From NCBI GenBank assembly GCA_937128595.1, contig CAKZMO010000617.1, positions 1 to 32,390 on the forward strand: a stretch of 32,390 nucleotides of DNA. Direction: 5' to 3'. The translations under genes and the position numbers were made by a program. Positions 20,354 to 30,158 of the stretch are shown here, piece after piece (position 1 is the first letter of the stretch; each line of letters begins with the position of its first letter). The stretch comes from an uncultured cyanobacterium (GTDB lineage: Bacteria; Cyanobacteriota; Cyanobacteriia; CAKZMO01). The notes below the pieces were generated by a model. It searched no databases. It saw nothing but the letters and a program-made list of their open reading frames with translations, and was not told the DNA's origin.

Positions 20354-23300
20354 CTACTCATAGGAAAACGACTTATTCGGATACTCCGGCGGCGGCGGCA
20401 CCACCACAGGCTCCTCCTCAATCCGCTGCTGCAAATGGGCGATCGCCGCCTCAAGCTGAGCATCCCCTCCCAGAAACGTCTGATGAGGCAAATTATCCAC
20501 CACCACATCAGGCTCAACCCCATGCCCCTCAATCAGCCATTCACCCTCAGGGCCATACACCCCGATTTCAGCCGCCGAAGCAAACCCCCGATCGACCAGC
20601 CAAGTTTGCATCGACAACCAAATTTCGCCTCCCCAAGTGCGAGTGCCAATCACCTTGCCCAACCCCAGCCGCCGAAACCCCTCCGTAAACGCCTCTCCAT
20701 CCGACGCTGTTTTTTCATTGCACAGCACCACCATATGCCCACGAAAAGCCCACTGCATATTCCAAAAAGGTTTACCAATGCGAGGCTTCCAGAAAAACCA
20801 AGCCTTTCGCAGCAGCTTTTCAAGAATCCAGCTATCAATATTGCCACCTCGGTTGTGGCGAACATCAATGATCAGACCTTCCCGATTAAACACCGGATAG
20901 TAGTTTTCAACCCACTCAGTATAGTTCTCACACCCCATCGCCTGAAGGTGGACATAGCCAAGACGGCCTTCTCCATCGGCCTCAACTTTTTGACGGCAGC
21001 GAAACTCCCAATCGCTGTAGCGCAAGTCTTCTGCATCATCGGTCGAGCACGGCGTAACGATCACCTGGCGCATGAGAGACGCAGAGGTCGATCCTGAGTC
21101 ATTTTCCCTAGATCCTCTAGCAGTCGCAGAATCAGGGGATGGAGGCTGCTGCAACTGAGCAGGTCTGACATGGAGCAACACCTGCTGATCGGCCTGATTT
21201 TTCAGCAAAACCGCCAGATTAGGGACGGATAGCGTCGAGATGCCATTAATAGACTCAATCACATCGCCCACTTGAAGATCGACCTCAGGCCGAGTCAAGG
21301 GGCCAGCCCGTTCTGGATAGTCGGGGTCGTGCTGGTAAAGATAATCGACTCGATATCCAGTCTCGACAGGACTCAGCGCAGCTCCCAACGAAGCAATGCG
21401 CACGCGGTCTCGACCTTTGCGGCGATCGCCCGCTCCCACAAAGGTATGAAGTGCGGCCAACTCACCCACCATATGGGCAATCAAATCACTCAGCTCATCT
21501 CGATCAGTCACCCGCTCAACCAAAGGCAGATGGCGCTCCAGCAGCCCTTTCCAATCTACCCCGTGCAAATTGCGATCATAGAAATAGTCGCGTTCCATGC
21601 GCCATGCCTCGATCAACATTTGCCGCCACTCTTCCCGAGGCTGCACCGAAAATGCCCAATTCGATAAATCAACCTTTTTCTTCGCTAATTCTTTTTCCTC
21701 CGGGCCCTCTTTATCAACATCAATGACGTAGAAGTCGTCGTCTTTGCAAAGCAGCAGCTTTTTTCCATCCAAAGACAGCTCATAAGTTTCGATCTCATCG
21801 AGAACTGTGTGGGGTTCAACCGGGTCGGATTTTAGCTCTAGAGAGACAAGCTTAGTCGTATCCTCAAAGTCAACCGTGGTCTCTTGCCAGAAAATGCGAT
21901 CGCCAGCATTGTATAGCTGGCTATAGTTTCCCGGTTCGACTGGAACTTCCATCACCCGACGCTGCAACCCATCTCGATCGATCGTGACCTCAACAGGAGA
22001 TTCATCCTCGTTCTCGTCGTCAGTACCGTCATTAGACTGTTCCGCATCAGATATTGATCCATTCTTTTTGGAAGAGGCGCTGTCTTTCTCTTGCTGTTCT
22101 TTTTCCTGGCGCTCTAGTTCCTGTTGATACAGCTCATCCATGGGTTGGAATGGCGATCGCTCTCCCTTTACAAGCGCCACATGGTAAATCTGGGTCGTCT
22201 TGTCGAAATAGGGTTCGGGCTGGCGCGGCCCCCACGGCCCCGGAACCAGAGAGGTGAAGTGCCGATCGGACAGGAAATAGATCCACTTGCCATCCGCACT
22301 CCAAGAGGGACTAAAGCTATCGACGCGATCGCTCGTTAGGTGAAACGTATCGTCGTCGTCCAAGCTGTAGATGCGGACTTGGGAAAACTGGTTAGCACAG
22401 GGAGCGACATAGGCCAGAAACCGACTATCCGGTGACCAGCGCCAGTTAAAAAACGATCCCCACTCATCACTCTCCGCGATACAGCGAGACGTGCGGGTTT
22501 GAAATTCAAACAGCCACAGTCGCTGGTCTTTGTCACCAAACACCATCCACTTTCCGTCTGGAGAAGGCAATCCGCTGTAGCGAAACACATCGCCATCGGT
22601 AGTCAGCAGATCTGTTGCCCCAATTCCATTAGCGGGAATTTGGCAAAACTCTAGCTCCCCTGTCTCGTCCGTCAGCGCGACGAGGGCTTTTCCTTCAGGC
22701 AAAAATCGAGCACTGCGATAGCGAATTCGGCTTTCGCGGGTCGCCTCGACTAATCGACCTTGAGCCACTGGTGCCACAAACACCCGTCCCCGTGCAGTCA
22801 ACACTAGGCGATCGCCCGTGGGTGAGAGGTGCGCCGAGGTGAGATATTTCATCGGATGTTTGACCCAGCGCTCACGTGTCTGGTCAAAATCAGACACCAG
22901 CTCAATGTCAACCCGTTCGTTCGTCTGAGTCGCGATGGTGTAGAGATGCAGGTCTGCTCCCAATTGATAGACAATGCGTCCGTCGTGGAGAGCAGGCGAC
23001 TGCACATCCCAGCCTTTGTGAGCGGTATGCTGGCGCAGATCAGCTCCGGTCTCGTCCATCGACCACAGGTTCATGGTGCCGTCGCGATCGCTCGCAAAAT
23101 AGACGCGCCCATCCCACCACATAGGATTCTTGCTCGTGCCGGAATAGTCTGCGGTGAGGGCGATCGCCTCTAGGGTTTGCTCAGATTCGGTGGATTCTGA
23201 CTCGCAAGCTCCAATAGCAAACGTCCAAATGTTCTGAGCCGTGCCACCTTTATAGCGCTTGGTATGGCTGCCCTGAAACTCTAGTCGAGTGAAGAAAAGC

Positions 23301-23791
23301 GTTTGTCCATCAGCGGTAAAACAGCCATCGCTCGCTTGACTCAGGGGCAATAGCTGAGATTTCCCGGTCGCCGGATGCAACGTTGCAAGCTGTACATTGG
23401 GCAGCGTGGAATAGTGCATCGTGCCATAGAGAATCTGCCCGGTTGGTGTCCAGCCCACGACTCCGGTGGCGTCGCCTTCGTAGGTGTGGCGAGTGGGACG
23501 ACCGCCGCAAACGGGCATGGAATAAACTTCCCGAGGCCCTTCATATTCTGCGGAAAACGCAATGCGATCGCCCATTGGAGAAATCGCCGCGTTGGACTCA
23601 ACTCCGTGATGTGTGGTGAGCCGCCGAGCCACCCCTCCCTGGACGCCGACTGACCACAGATCTCCCTCTGCGGTAAACACAATCGTGTCGAGATAGAGAG
23701 TCGGGAAACGATAATATCCTCGGGTGTGATTATCGTGAAGCGAATGTGCTGAATTTGAATCTGAAATAGGCGTGTCAGTCTCTGACGCCAT
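20354..23791 (-). CDS. tricorn-type protease, S41 family (beta-propeller, PDZ and S41 catalytic domain)
   Basis: N-terminal WD/TolB-like repeats (SPMGDRIAFSAEYEG, SPDGKWMVFGDKDQRLW, SWSADGKWIYFLSDRH), PDZ-like VGDVIESINGISTLSV, S41 core IIDVRHNRGGNID and NEKTASDGEAFTEGFRRLGLG. Confidence 0.9.
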   Translation of the reverse strand: MASETDTPISDSNSAHSLHDNHTRGYYRFPTLYLDTIVFTAEGDLWSVGVQGGVARRLTTHHGVESNAAISPMGDRIAFSAEYEGPREVYSMPVCGGRPTRHTYEGDATGVVGWTPTGQILYGTMHYSTLPNVQLATLHPATGKSQLLPLSQASDGCFTADGQTLFFTRLEFQGSHTKRYKGGTAQNIWTFAIGACESESTESEQTLEAIALTADYSGTSKNPMWWDGRVYFASDRDGTMNLWSMDETGADLRQHTAHKGWDVQSPALHDGRIVYQLGADLHLYTIATQTNERVDIELVSDFDQTRERWVKHPMKYLTSAHLSPTGDRLVLTARGRVFVAPVAQGRLVEATRESRIRYRSARFLPEGKALVALTDETGELEFCQIPANGIGATDLLTTDGDVFRYSGLPSPDGKWMVFGDKDQRLWLFEFQTRTSRCIAESDEWGSFFNWRWSPDSRFLAYVAPCANQFSQVRIYSLDDDDTFHLTSDRVDSFSPSWSADGKWIYFLSDRHFTSLVPGPWGPRQPEPYFDKTTQIYHVALVKGERSPFQPMDELYQQELERQEKEQQEKDSASSKKNGSISDAEQSNDGTDDENEDESPVEVTIDRDGLQRRVMEVPVEPGNYSQLYNAGDRIFWQETTVDFEDTTKLVSLELKSDPVEPHTVLDEIETYELSLDGKKLLLCKDDDFYVIDVDKEGPEEKELAKKKVDLSNWAFSVQPREEWRQMLIEAWRMERDYFYDRNLHGVDWKGLLERHLPLVERVTDRDELSDLIAHMVGELAALHTFVGAGDRRKGRDRVRIASLGAALSPVETGYRVDYLYQHDPDYPERAGPLTRPEVDLQVGDVIESINGISTLSVPNLAVLLKNQADQQVLLHVRPAQLQQPPSPDSATARGSRENDSGSTSASLMRQVIVTPCSTDDAEDLRYSDWEFRCRQKVEADGEGRLGYVHLQAMGCENYTEWVENYYPVFNREGLIIDVRHNRGGNIDSWILEKLLRKAWFFWKPRIGKPFWNMQWAFRGHMVVLCNEKTASDGEAFTEGFRRLGLGKVIGTRTWGGEIWLSMQTWLVDRGFASAAEIGVYGPEGEWLIEGHGVEPDVVVDNLPHQTFLGGDAQLEAAIAHLQQRIEEEPVVVPPPPEYPNKSFSYE

Positions 23792-24007
23792 CCTTTAGTC
23801 TCCTGTGAAGCCGTTGCTGATTCCGAATCGATAGCTGCGTGATTCAGAAATTCTGATTTACTCTAACATTGGCGATCGCCATCATCTAAAAAAGCTCGTA
23901 AGGTTGCACACGTAGCCAAGCTCAAGCTTATTAGAGAGTTTGAGTGTAATACTAAGCCCAGTGATCTAAGGATCATTCCAAAAGTTTTTAGAATAAGGGC
24001 GAATGTT

Positions 24008-24859
24008 ATGTGTCGGTTGCTGGGATATTTGGGCCAGTCTATTGTGCTCGATCGGTTGCTGTTCAAACCAGACCATTCCTTAATTGTGCAAAGCTATGCA
24101 CCTAAGGAGATGACCGCTGGTCTCATGAATGCAGACGGCTTTGGCCTAGGTTGGTATCATCCGACTCGACGAGATTTGCCCTACACCTATCGCAACATTT
24201 TGCCGATTTGGAATGATGCAAATCTGCCCAGCCTCAGTCGATACATTGAATCAGGCTGTGTTGTTGCCAGCGTTCGCAGTGCCACTCCTGGACTCGCGGT
24301 GAACTTGAGCAACTGCCCCCCTTTTCAGAGCGATCGCCTGCTGATAGTTCACAATGGATTCATTGAAAATTTTCACCAGACGCTTTATCGCTCGCTGCGC
24401 GCTCGTCTCGCTGATGCGGAATATCAGGCCATTCAAGGGTCTACCGATTCAGAGCATTTATTCGCCCTGATTCTTCAAACTTGGCGACAGCAGTGCAGCG
24501 CAGATGCTGATACGCCCGTCGAAGTGGCGATCGCCCAGGTGATTCAGCAGGTGTTTGACCTGGCTGAGCAGTTCAACCCCAACACTGATGAGGCTCTCAC
24601 TGTGGGAGCCAATATGATCGTGAGCGATGGCGATCGCCTGATTGCTTGCCGGGCCTCAAATCGAGATCCGGTGCCAACACTGTACTGGTCAAAAGAGGAT
24701 GAGCTATTTCCTGAAGCAGTTGTCGTTGCGTCAGAACCGTTGTTTGATGGCAAATGGCAGTCCTTGCCAGAGCAAAGTATTTTGACTGTGGAATCGAATC
24801 TCAATGTCAACATCCAATCCATCAGCGATGTCGCAACCCATCAAGCCTGGGTTGCCTGA
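24008..24859 (+). CDS. egtC: class II glutamine amidotransferase, EgtC-like
   Basis: MCRLLGYLG N-terminal nucleophile Cys2, DGFGLGWY, VASVRSATPG, LLIVHNGFIENF; immediately followed by an EgtB-like gene. Confidence 0.82.
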   Translation: MCRLLGYLGQSIVLDRLLFKPDHSLIVQSYAPKEMTAGLMNADGFGLGWYHPTRRDLPYTYRNILPIWNDANLPSLSRYIESGCVVASVRSATPGLAVNLSNCPPFQSDRLLIVHNGFIENFHQTLYRSLRARLADAEYQAIQGSTDSEHLFALILQTWRQQCSADADTPVEVAIAQVIQQVFDLAEQFNPNTDEALTVGANMIVSDGDRLIACRASNRDPVPTLYWSKEDELFPEAVVVASEPLFDGKWQSLPEQSILTVESNLNVNIQSISDVATHQAWVA

Positions 24860-26168
24860 TGAGACAGGTACATCATCGGGTGCATCTCAAGCTTTCTTAG
24901 CTTCCCCCTCTACCCCAACAGAATCGAACCGCCTAGAAACGCTACGCCAAGAACTCAGAACGGCGTTTGTCGCTTGTCGTCAATCGACCTTGGCTTTGAT
25001 TGATCCGGACAACTGGGATCTGCTTTGTTGTCAGTCTCATCCTGATTTTAGTCCGGTGGGTTGGCATATCGGCCACATTGCCTATACAGAAGCGTTATGG
25101 ATTCTAGAACGCCTCGACAGACAGAAGCCTCTACGGACTGACTTTCATCAGCTCTTTGCCGCCGATGGCCTGCCCAAATCAGAGCGGCAAAATTTACCCG
25201 ATTGGCTGACCATTCAGCACTATATGGAAACCGTGCGGCTGCGAATGCTCGACTATTTGGCGATCGCCCCCGTCGATCGTCAGGAGCGGCTGTGGCGATT
25301 TTTGCTGCAGCACGAAAGTCAGCACTGCGAAACGCTGTCTCTGGTGATGGCGCTGCATACTCGCAAAGAAGCGGCTTTGTTTCCTCAGCGTGCCGCCCCA
25401 AATCCACAGGATGTGGCGGAGCCGTCGCCTCTGGTGCATGTGCCTGCTGGCTCATTTCAGATGGGGTGCGATCGCCCAGACGCTCTCGACAACGAACGGC
25501 CAGCCCACACAGCCGAAACTCAAGCCTATTGGATTGACCGCTATCCGGTCACCTGCCGCGACTTTCGCCAGTTCATTCAGGCGGGAGGCTATCGCAATGC
25601 CGACTGGTGGAGTGAGGCGGGATGGCAGTGGTTTCAGCGTCATCCTGTCTCGGTTGCGCTCTATTGGGTCGATGATCCGGTGTGGGATGACCATCCGGTC
25701 TGCGGGGTGAGCTGGTATGAAGCTGACGCCTATGCTCGCTTTGCCGGAAAACGACTTCCTACGGAGGCTGAATGGGAAAAGGCGGCTCGCTGGCATCCGC
25801 AAACTGGCCAGTCTCAACGCTATCCGTGGGGCACTGACACCGCACTGCCCCAGCACTGCAACCATCACCACCGAATCGGTCATACGACTCCCGTGACGGC
25901 TTACGAATCAGCCGCCAGTCCGGTCGGCTGCGTCGATATGCTGGGCAACGTGTGGGAATGGACGGCAACTCTATTCGATGCCTATCCGGGGTTTCGGCCT
26001 TTTCCTTATCGCGGCTATTCGGAAACGTACTTTGACGACGAGCATTATGTTCTGCGGGGCGGCAGTTGGGCGACCCGACCGTGGGCACTCCGTAGCAGCT
26101 TCCGCAACTGGTATCACCCCTGGGTGCGGCAGATGTTTGCTGGGTTTCGCTGCGCCACAGATGAGTAG
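24804..26168 (+). CDS. egtB: ergothioneine-type sulfoxide synthase EgtB (DinB-like plus FGE-sulfatase domains)
   Basis: GWHIGHIAYTEALWI, iron-binding HX3HXE (HESQHCE), FGE domain (VPAGSFQMGCD, RYPVTCRDF, GVSWYEADAYARFAGKRLPTEAEWEKAAR, GNVWEWTATLFDAYPGFRPFPY, RGGSWATRPWALRSSFRNWY). Confidence 0.88.
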   Translation: MSTSNPSAMSQPIKPGLPDETGTSSGASQAFLASPSTPTESNRLETLRQELRTAFVACRQSTLALIDPDNWDLLCCQSHPDFSPVGWHIGHIAYTEALWILERLDRQKPLRTDFHQLFAADGLPKSERQNLPDWLTIQHYMETVRLRMLDYLAIAPVDRQERLWRFLLQHESQHCETLSLVMALHTRKEAALFPQRAAPNPQDVAEPSPLVHVPAGSFQMGCDRPDALDNERPAHTAETQAYWIDRYPVTCRDFRQFIQAGGYRNADWWSEAGWQWFQRHPVSVALYWVDDPVWDDHPVCGVSWYEADAYARFAGKRLPTEAEWEKAARWHPQTGQSQRYPWGTDTALPQHCNHHHRIGHTTPVTAYESAASPVGCVDMLGNVWEWTATLFDAYPGFRPFPYRGYSETYFDDEHYVLRGGSWATRPWALRSSFRNWYHPWVRQMFAGFRCATDE

Positions 26169-26223
26169 TGCCAATTTTTAGCTTTCAATTTTTAACTTTA
26201 AATTGACGGTTTTGGGTTAACGA

Positions 26224-26243
26224 TGAGAGATCAGCTGCTCTCA
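26224..26243. repeat. inverted repeat upstream of the DUF305 gene
   Basis: TGAGAG-atcagctg-CTCTCA perfect 6-bp arms. Confidence 0.4.
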
Positions 26244-26365
26244 GGATTCTTGGACTCTGCACCTTTTGGAAGAAACCGCACTTCTGGCTACAGGTAGGTG
26301 ATGATAGAGAGCCTTGCTTGGTAGGTATAGGAGAGTATTACGAAAGAAAGAAATTCTTACAGAAA

Positions 26366-26944
26366 ATGACACCCCATAGCAGCGCAGTTAATCACGCTTC
26401 ACACGACAGGCATCATCAAGAAATGTCAGGCAGCTACGTCAAATTCTTCGCGATGATTGGGACTTCAATCGTTGTGATGTTTTTCTTAATGTACCTGCAT
26501 TCATATCAAATTCTCGACCACGCTTGGTTCAGCGAAACGCGAGTATTCATGGCGCTGATTATGGGTGCTGCGATGATGGTAATTATGCTGTCGTACATGC
26601 TGCACATGTATAAAAACAAGACAGTTAATATCGCTATTTACATTGGTGCCCTCGTGCTGTTTGGGGCTTCGCTGTGGCTAGTCCGTAGTCAGGTCACGGT
26701 AAGCGATGTAGATTACATGGAGGGTATGATTCCTCACCATTCCATTGCTGTTCTGACGAGCGAACGGGCTCAAATTGAGGATATTCGAGTTCGCGAGCTA
26801 GCTGATGAAATTATCAAGGCTCAACGGAAGGAGATCAAAGAAATGGAGTGGCTTATTTCTGATATTCGAGAAAACGGCTTTGCGAGTACGCCAATTGAAG
26901 CAGAAGCAAAGCCTGTGCCAAACTTCGCTCCCACCCCAGAATAA
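26366..26944 (+). CDS. DUF305 domain-containing membrane protein
   Basis: Three hydrophobic segments then C-terminal DVDYMEGMIPHHSIAVLTSERA...AQRKEIKEMEWLI DUF305 pattern; ATG at 26366 chosen over the TTG at 26318. Confidence 0.82.
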   Translation: MTPHSSAVNHASHDRHHQEMSGSYVKFFAMIGTSIVVMFFLMYLHSYQILDHAWFSETRVFMALIMGAAMMVIMLSYMLHMYKNKTVNIAIYIGALVLFGASLWLVRSQVTVSDVDYMEGMIPHHSIAVLTSERAQIEDIRVRELADEIIKAQRKEIKEMEWLISDIRENGFASTPIEAEAKPVPNFAPTPE

Positions 26945-27029
26945 TTCTGAACCCTTACCCACTGAGAAAAAACACAGGCTGATTGAATTTTGTTCAACTG
27001 CTGAAGATAGTTCGATAAGGAGAACCCTT

Positions 27030-27848
27030 GTGACTGCTACTCAAAACAAGGAGTTGAAAACTGATCAAACCGTTCGTCTCTACCGCATGTCTATGCCAGA
27101 GCATGAATGCCCTTGGGGTGTACGAGCGGTTAACTTGCTGAACGAAAAAGATATTGAATTTGAAGATCACAAGCTGACCTCTAAGGAAGAGGTGGAAGCG
27201 TTCAAAGGAAAGCACAACGTTTCAACAACACCGCAAATCTTCTTCGACGACGATCGCATCGGCGGCTACACTGACTTGGCGGACTACTTCGATGTTGACG
27301 CTGAAAAGGCTGAGTATTCCTATACTCCAGTCGTAGCCTTGTTCTCGACGGCGGCGTTAATTTCAGTTGCAGCTTCCTTAGGAACATCTGGCTTCATGGG
27401 AGTGGCGCTGTCAATGTTGGCTTCTCTCAAGCTGATGGATTTAGAATCCTTTGCTGAAAGCTTCGAAAAGTACGATCTCATCACTCAGCGTGTAAAACCC
27501 TACGGCAAAGCGTTTCCGTTTCTCGAACTGCTGCTGGGACTGGGATTTTTATCAGGAGTTGCGCCTATTGTCACCGGAGTCGGCTCTCTTGTGCTGGGTA
27601 CAAGTGGCGCTGTCTCAGTGTTCAAAGCGGTCTACATCGACAAGCTGGAGCTGAACTGTGCTTGTGTGGGTGGAAATTCGAGTGCACCCCTCGGGGTTGT
27701 CAGCTTTTTGGAAAACGCCATCATGATTGTGATGGGCGCAACGCTGCTGTTCTCAGCTGCAACATCGGACACCGCCAAGCTAGAAACAGAACGCGAAACG
27801 GCATTGGAACCTGAGCGATCGCCCCTCGTTGTGTTTATGGATGACTAG
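27030..27848 (+). CDS. glutaredoxin domain fused to MauE/DoxX-like membrane domain
   Basis: GTG start with AAGGAG Shine-Dalgarno; VRLYRMSMPEHECPWGVRAVNLLNEKDIEFEDHKLTSKEEVEAFKGKHNVSTTPQIFFDDDRIGGYTDL glutaredoxin, then a roughly 4-TM domain containing NCACVGG. Confidence 0.8.
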   Translation: MTATQNKELKTDQTVRLYRMSMPEHECPWGVRAVNLLNEKDIEFEDHKLTSKEEVEAFKGKHNVSTTPQIFFDDDRIGGYTDLADYFDVDAEKAEYSYTPVVALFSTAALISVAASLGTSGFMGVALSMLASLKLMDLESFAESFEKYDLITQRVKPYGKAFPFLELLLGLGFLSGVAPIVTGVGSLVLGTSGAVSVFKAVYIDKLELNCACVGGNSSAPLGVVSFLENAIMIVMGATLLFSAATSDTAKLETERETALEPERSPLVVFMDD

Positions 27849-27922
27849 GGCATGTCAATCACGAGATAGCACACTCGTCATCGTGTCTTCTGTGAAGAAT
27901 TTCACACAGTTATTAGACAGGG

Positions 27923-27954
27923 TTGACTCTCCATCGGAGGGGAGTGTTTACGCT
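27923..27954 (+). promoter_or_regulatory. candidate MerR-family-type promoter
   Basis: TTGACT (27923-27928), 20-nt spacer, TACGCT (27949-27954); near-perfect dyad ACTCTCC...GGGGAGT at 27926-27945 (6 of 7). Confidence 0.5.
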
Positions 27955-28042
27955 GGAATAACGAGCTGAGATTTTTCTCGCGGTTTGATCTTCTTAGATG
28001 GAACCTCAGTACGTACACCTCAAAAGGCACGGTGATAAGGAA

Positions 28043-28552
28043 ATGCGTAGAAACCTATGGGGGGCGATCGCCCTCACCCTCGTGATTGGCAGTGTTGGCA
28101 TTAGTGCATGTTCGAGCTTGACTGCTTCTAACACTTCCTCTCAGCAGGCTGTTACACCTGCCGATTTACCTCCCGAAGCGCGGCAGGTCGTTGCCTTTCG
28201 CAGCCCCACTTGCGGTTGCTGTGGAAATTGGGTTGAGCACATGCGGGCTCAGGGATTTGAGGTTGAAGACAATGTGGTTGACGATGTTGAAGCCGTGAAA
28301 CAGGAATACAACGTTCCCGCCGACCTGGCTTCGTGCCACACGGCGATCGTCAACGGTTATGTGATCGAGGGTCATATTCCTGCCGCTGATATCAGTCGCC
28401 TGCTGACAGAAAAGCCGGATGTTGCAGGCATCGCTGTACCCGGAATGCCCATCGGTTCACCAGGCATGGAATCAGGCGATATTCAGCAGCCTTACACGGT
28501 CTATACTTTCGCAGAAGATGGCTCAACTGACGTGTTTCAGGAGCATTCCTGA
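28043..28552 (+). CDS. DUF411 domain protein (CopG-like, putative periplasmic metal-binding lipoprotein)
   Basis: Signal/lipobox-like LVIGSVGISACSS, then SPTCGCCGNWVEHM, SCHTAIVNGYVIEGHIPAADISRLL, GIAVPGMPIGSPGME. Confidence 0.88.
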   Translation: MRRNLWGAIALTLVIGSVGISACSSLTASNTSSQQAVTPADLPPEARQVVAFRSPTCGCCGNWVEHMRAQGFEVEDNVVDDVEAVKQEYNVPADLASCHTAIVNGYVIEGHIPAADISRLLTEKPDVAGIAVPGMPIGSPGMESGDIQQPYTVYTFAEDGSTDVFQEHS

Positions 28553-28688
28553 GCGCAAGTGAATCTGGCGAGTGAGTCTGACGGGTTCGTTTTACAATCC
28601 CGCAATTCCCCACCAGCATGGACAGAAAAGGTTTAGCTGGTAAGGCATTTTTGCTGCCCTAACGTTTTCGTATCAGCAGGTTAATACA

Positions 28689-30158
28689 ATGAAACGCAGA
28701 CGGTTTCTTGCCCTCGGCAGCAGTGGCATAGGGGCGATATTTCTAAGCCAATGTGCTACGGTTCGGCCTCAGTCACAACCTCAGTTGCAATCTAGTCGTC
28801 TTGCCTCTGAAACCTACTTCAGCCGAGATGGTCTGCTCGAATTAGATCTAGATGCACGCGCTCAAGCCGTTTCGATCGACGGACAAACGGCTGAGCTGTT
28901 GAGCTACGGCGGACGTGTCCCTGGCCCTGTGCTAGAGGTACTTCCAGGGGATACCGTACGAATTCGCTTCACGAATCGTCTAGCGGCTCCAACCAATCTC
29001 CACTATCACGGTCTTCACGTTTCTCCAGAAGGACAGGCAGACAACCCGTTTCTCGAAATTCCGCCCAATGAACAATTTACCTACGAGTTCAGGCTTCCAG
29101 ACGATCATCACAGCGTAACGGCTTACTACCATCCGCATCTTCACGGCTACGTGGCGCAGCAGATCTTTGGAGGATTAGGCGGCATGATGATCGTGCGGGG
29201 AGCGCTGGATGAAATTCCCGAAATTCAGGCCGCGCAGGAAGAGATACTATTCCTCAAAGATTTCGATCTGAGTCGGGCTGTGAACGCTCCTGATCCCTAC
29301 TTTGGGGTACAAATGCCAGGGCGAGAAGGTTCACTCTTAACCGTGAATGGACAGGTTAATCCGTCGTTCACAATTTCTTCTGGAGGATTGCTGCGATTTA
29401 GAATTGTCAATGCTTCCACCTCTCGCTTTTATCGCCTCGCCTTTGAAAATCATCCGATGCATTTGATTGCAACCGATGGAGGGGCGATCGCCCAGCCTGT
29501 TGAACTTCAAGAGTTACTGCTCTCTCCAGGAGAAAGAGCCGAAGTGCTGGTGCAAGGAAATCAAGAACCAGGACAATATCGCCTGCTCAATTTACCGTAT
29601 CAGCGAGGCGGAATGGGCATGATGGGAGGCATGATGGGGAGTGGCTCAATGCGCGGCTCAAGGTCACCTCAACAAAACGAGACAACACCTCAACACCTGG
29701 CGACACTGACCTATTCAGGCCAAGTTGAAGCACTTACACTACCTCAGCAGCTTCTGCCCGTCGAGGATTTACCGGAATCTCAGACCGTGCGACAGTTCAC
29801 CCTAAACCACGGCATGGTTCCCGGACGAGGTATGACATTTTTGATCAACGGCCAGTCTTTTGAACATGGGCAAGTGGATACCTCCGTACGACTCAACACT
29901 GTAGAAGATTGGGATGTCGTAAATACGGGAGTGATGGATCATCCTTTTCATCTTCATACAAACCGCTTTCAGGTCATCAGCCGCAATGGTCAGACTGTTC
30001 CGTACCGAGCTTGGAAGGACACGATTTTGATTCCTACGGGAGAGTCCGCTCGAATTCGAGTCGCGTTCAAGGATTTTCCAGGAAAGACAGTCTATCACTG
30101 TCATATCCTCGACCATGAGGATCTAGGCATGATGGGCGTGATTGAGATGCAGGCATAG
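28689..30158 (+). CDS. multicopper oxidase (Tat-like signal, Met-rich insert)
   Basis: MKRRRFLALGSSG twin-arginine-type start; copper motifs HYHGLH, YHPHLHG, HPFHLH, HCHILDHEDLGMM; insert GGMGMMGGMMGSGSM. Confidence 0.94.
   Translation: MKRRRFLALGSSGIGAIFLSQCATVRPQSQPQLQSSRLASETYFSRDGLLELDLDARAQAVSIDGQTAELLSYGGRVPGPVLEVLPGDTVRIRFTNRLAAPTNLHYHGLHVSPEGQADNPFLEIPPNEQFTYEFRLPDDHHSVTAYYHPHLHGYVAQQIFGGLGGMMIVRGALDEIPEIQAAQEEILFLKDFDLSRAVNAPDPYFGVQMPGREGSLLTVNGQVNPSFTISSGGLLRFRIVNASTSRFYRLAFENHPMHLIATDGGAIAQPVELQELLLSPGERAEVLVQGNQEPGQYRLLNLPYQRGGMGMMGGMMGSGSMRGSRSPQQNETTPQHLATLTYSGQVEALTLPQQLLPVEDLPESQTVRQFTLNHGMVPGRGMTFLINGQSFEHGQVDTSVRLNTVEDWDVVNTGVMDHPFHLHTNRFQVISRNGQTVPYRAWKDTILIPTGESARIRVAFKDFPGKTVYHCHILDHEDLGMMGVIEMQA

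Noticed and set aside
20125-20688. 187-aa Pro/Ser-rich plus-strand ORF
   Set aside because: Antisense to the tricorn C-terminus and the G-rich repeat; low-complexity translation
26805-27029. N-terminal extension of the glutaredoxin-MauE ORF
   Set aside because: Overlaps the DUF305 gene in another frame; GTG at 27030 has an AAGGAG Shine-Dalgarno and begins the sensible domain
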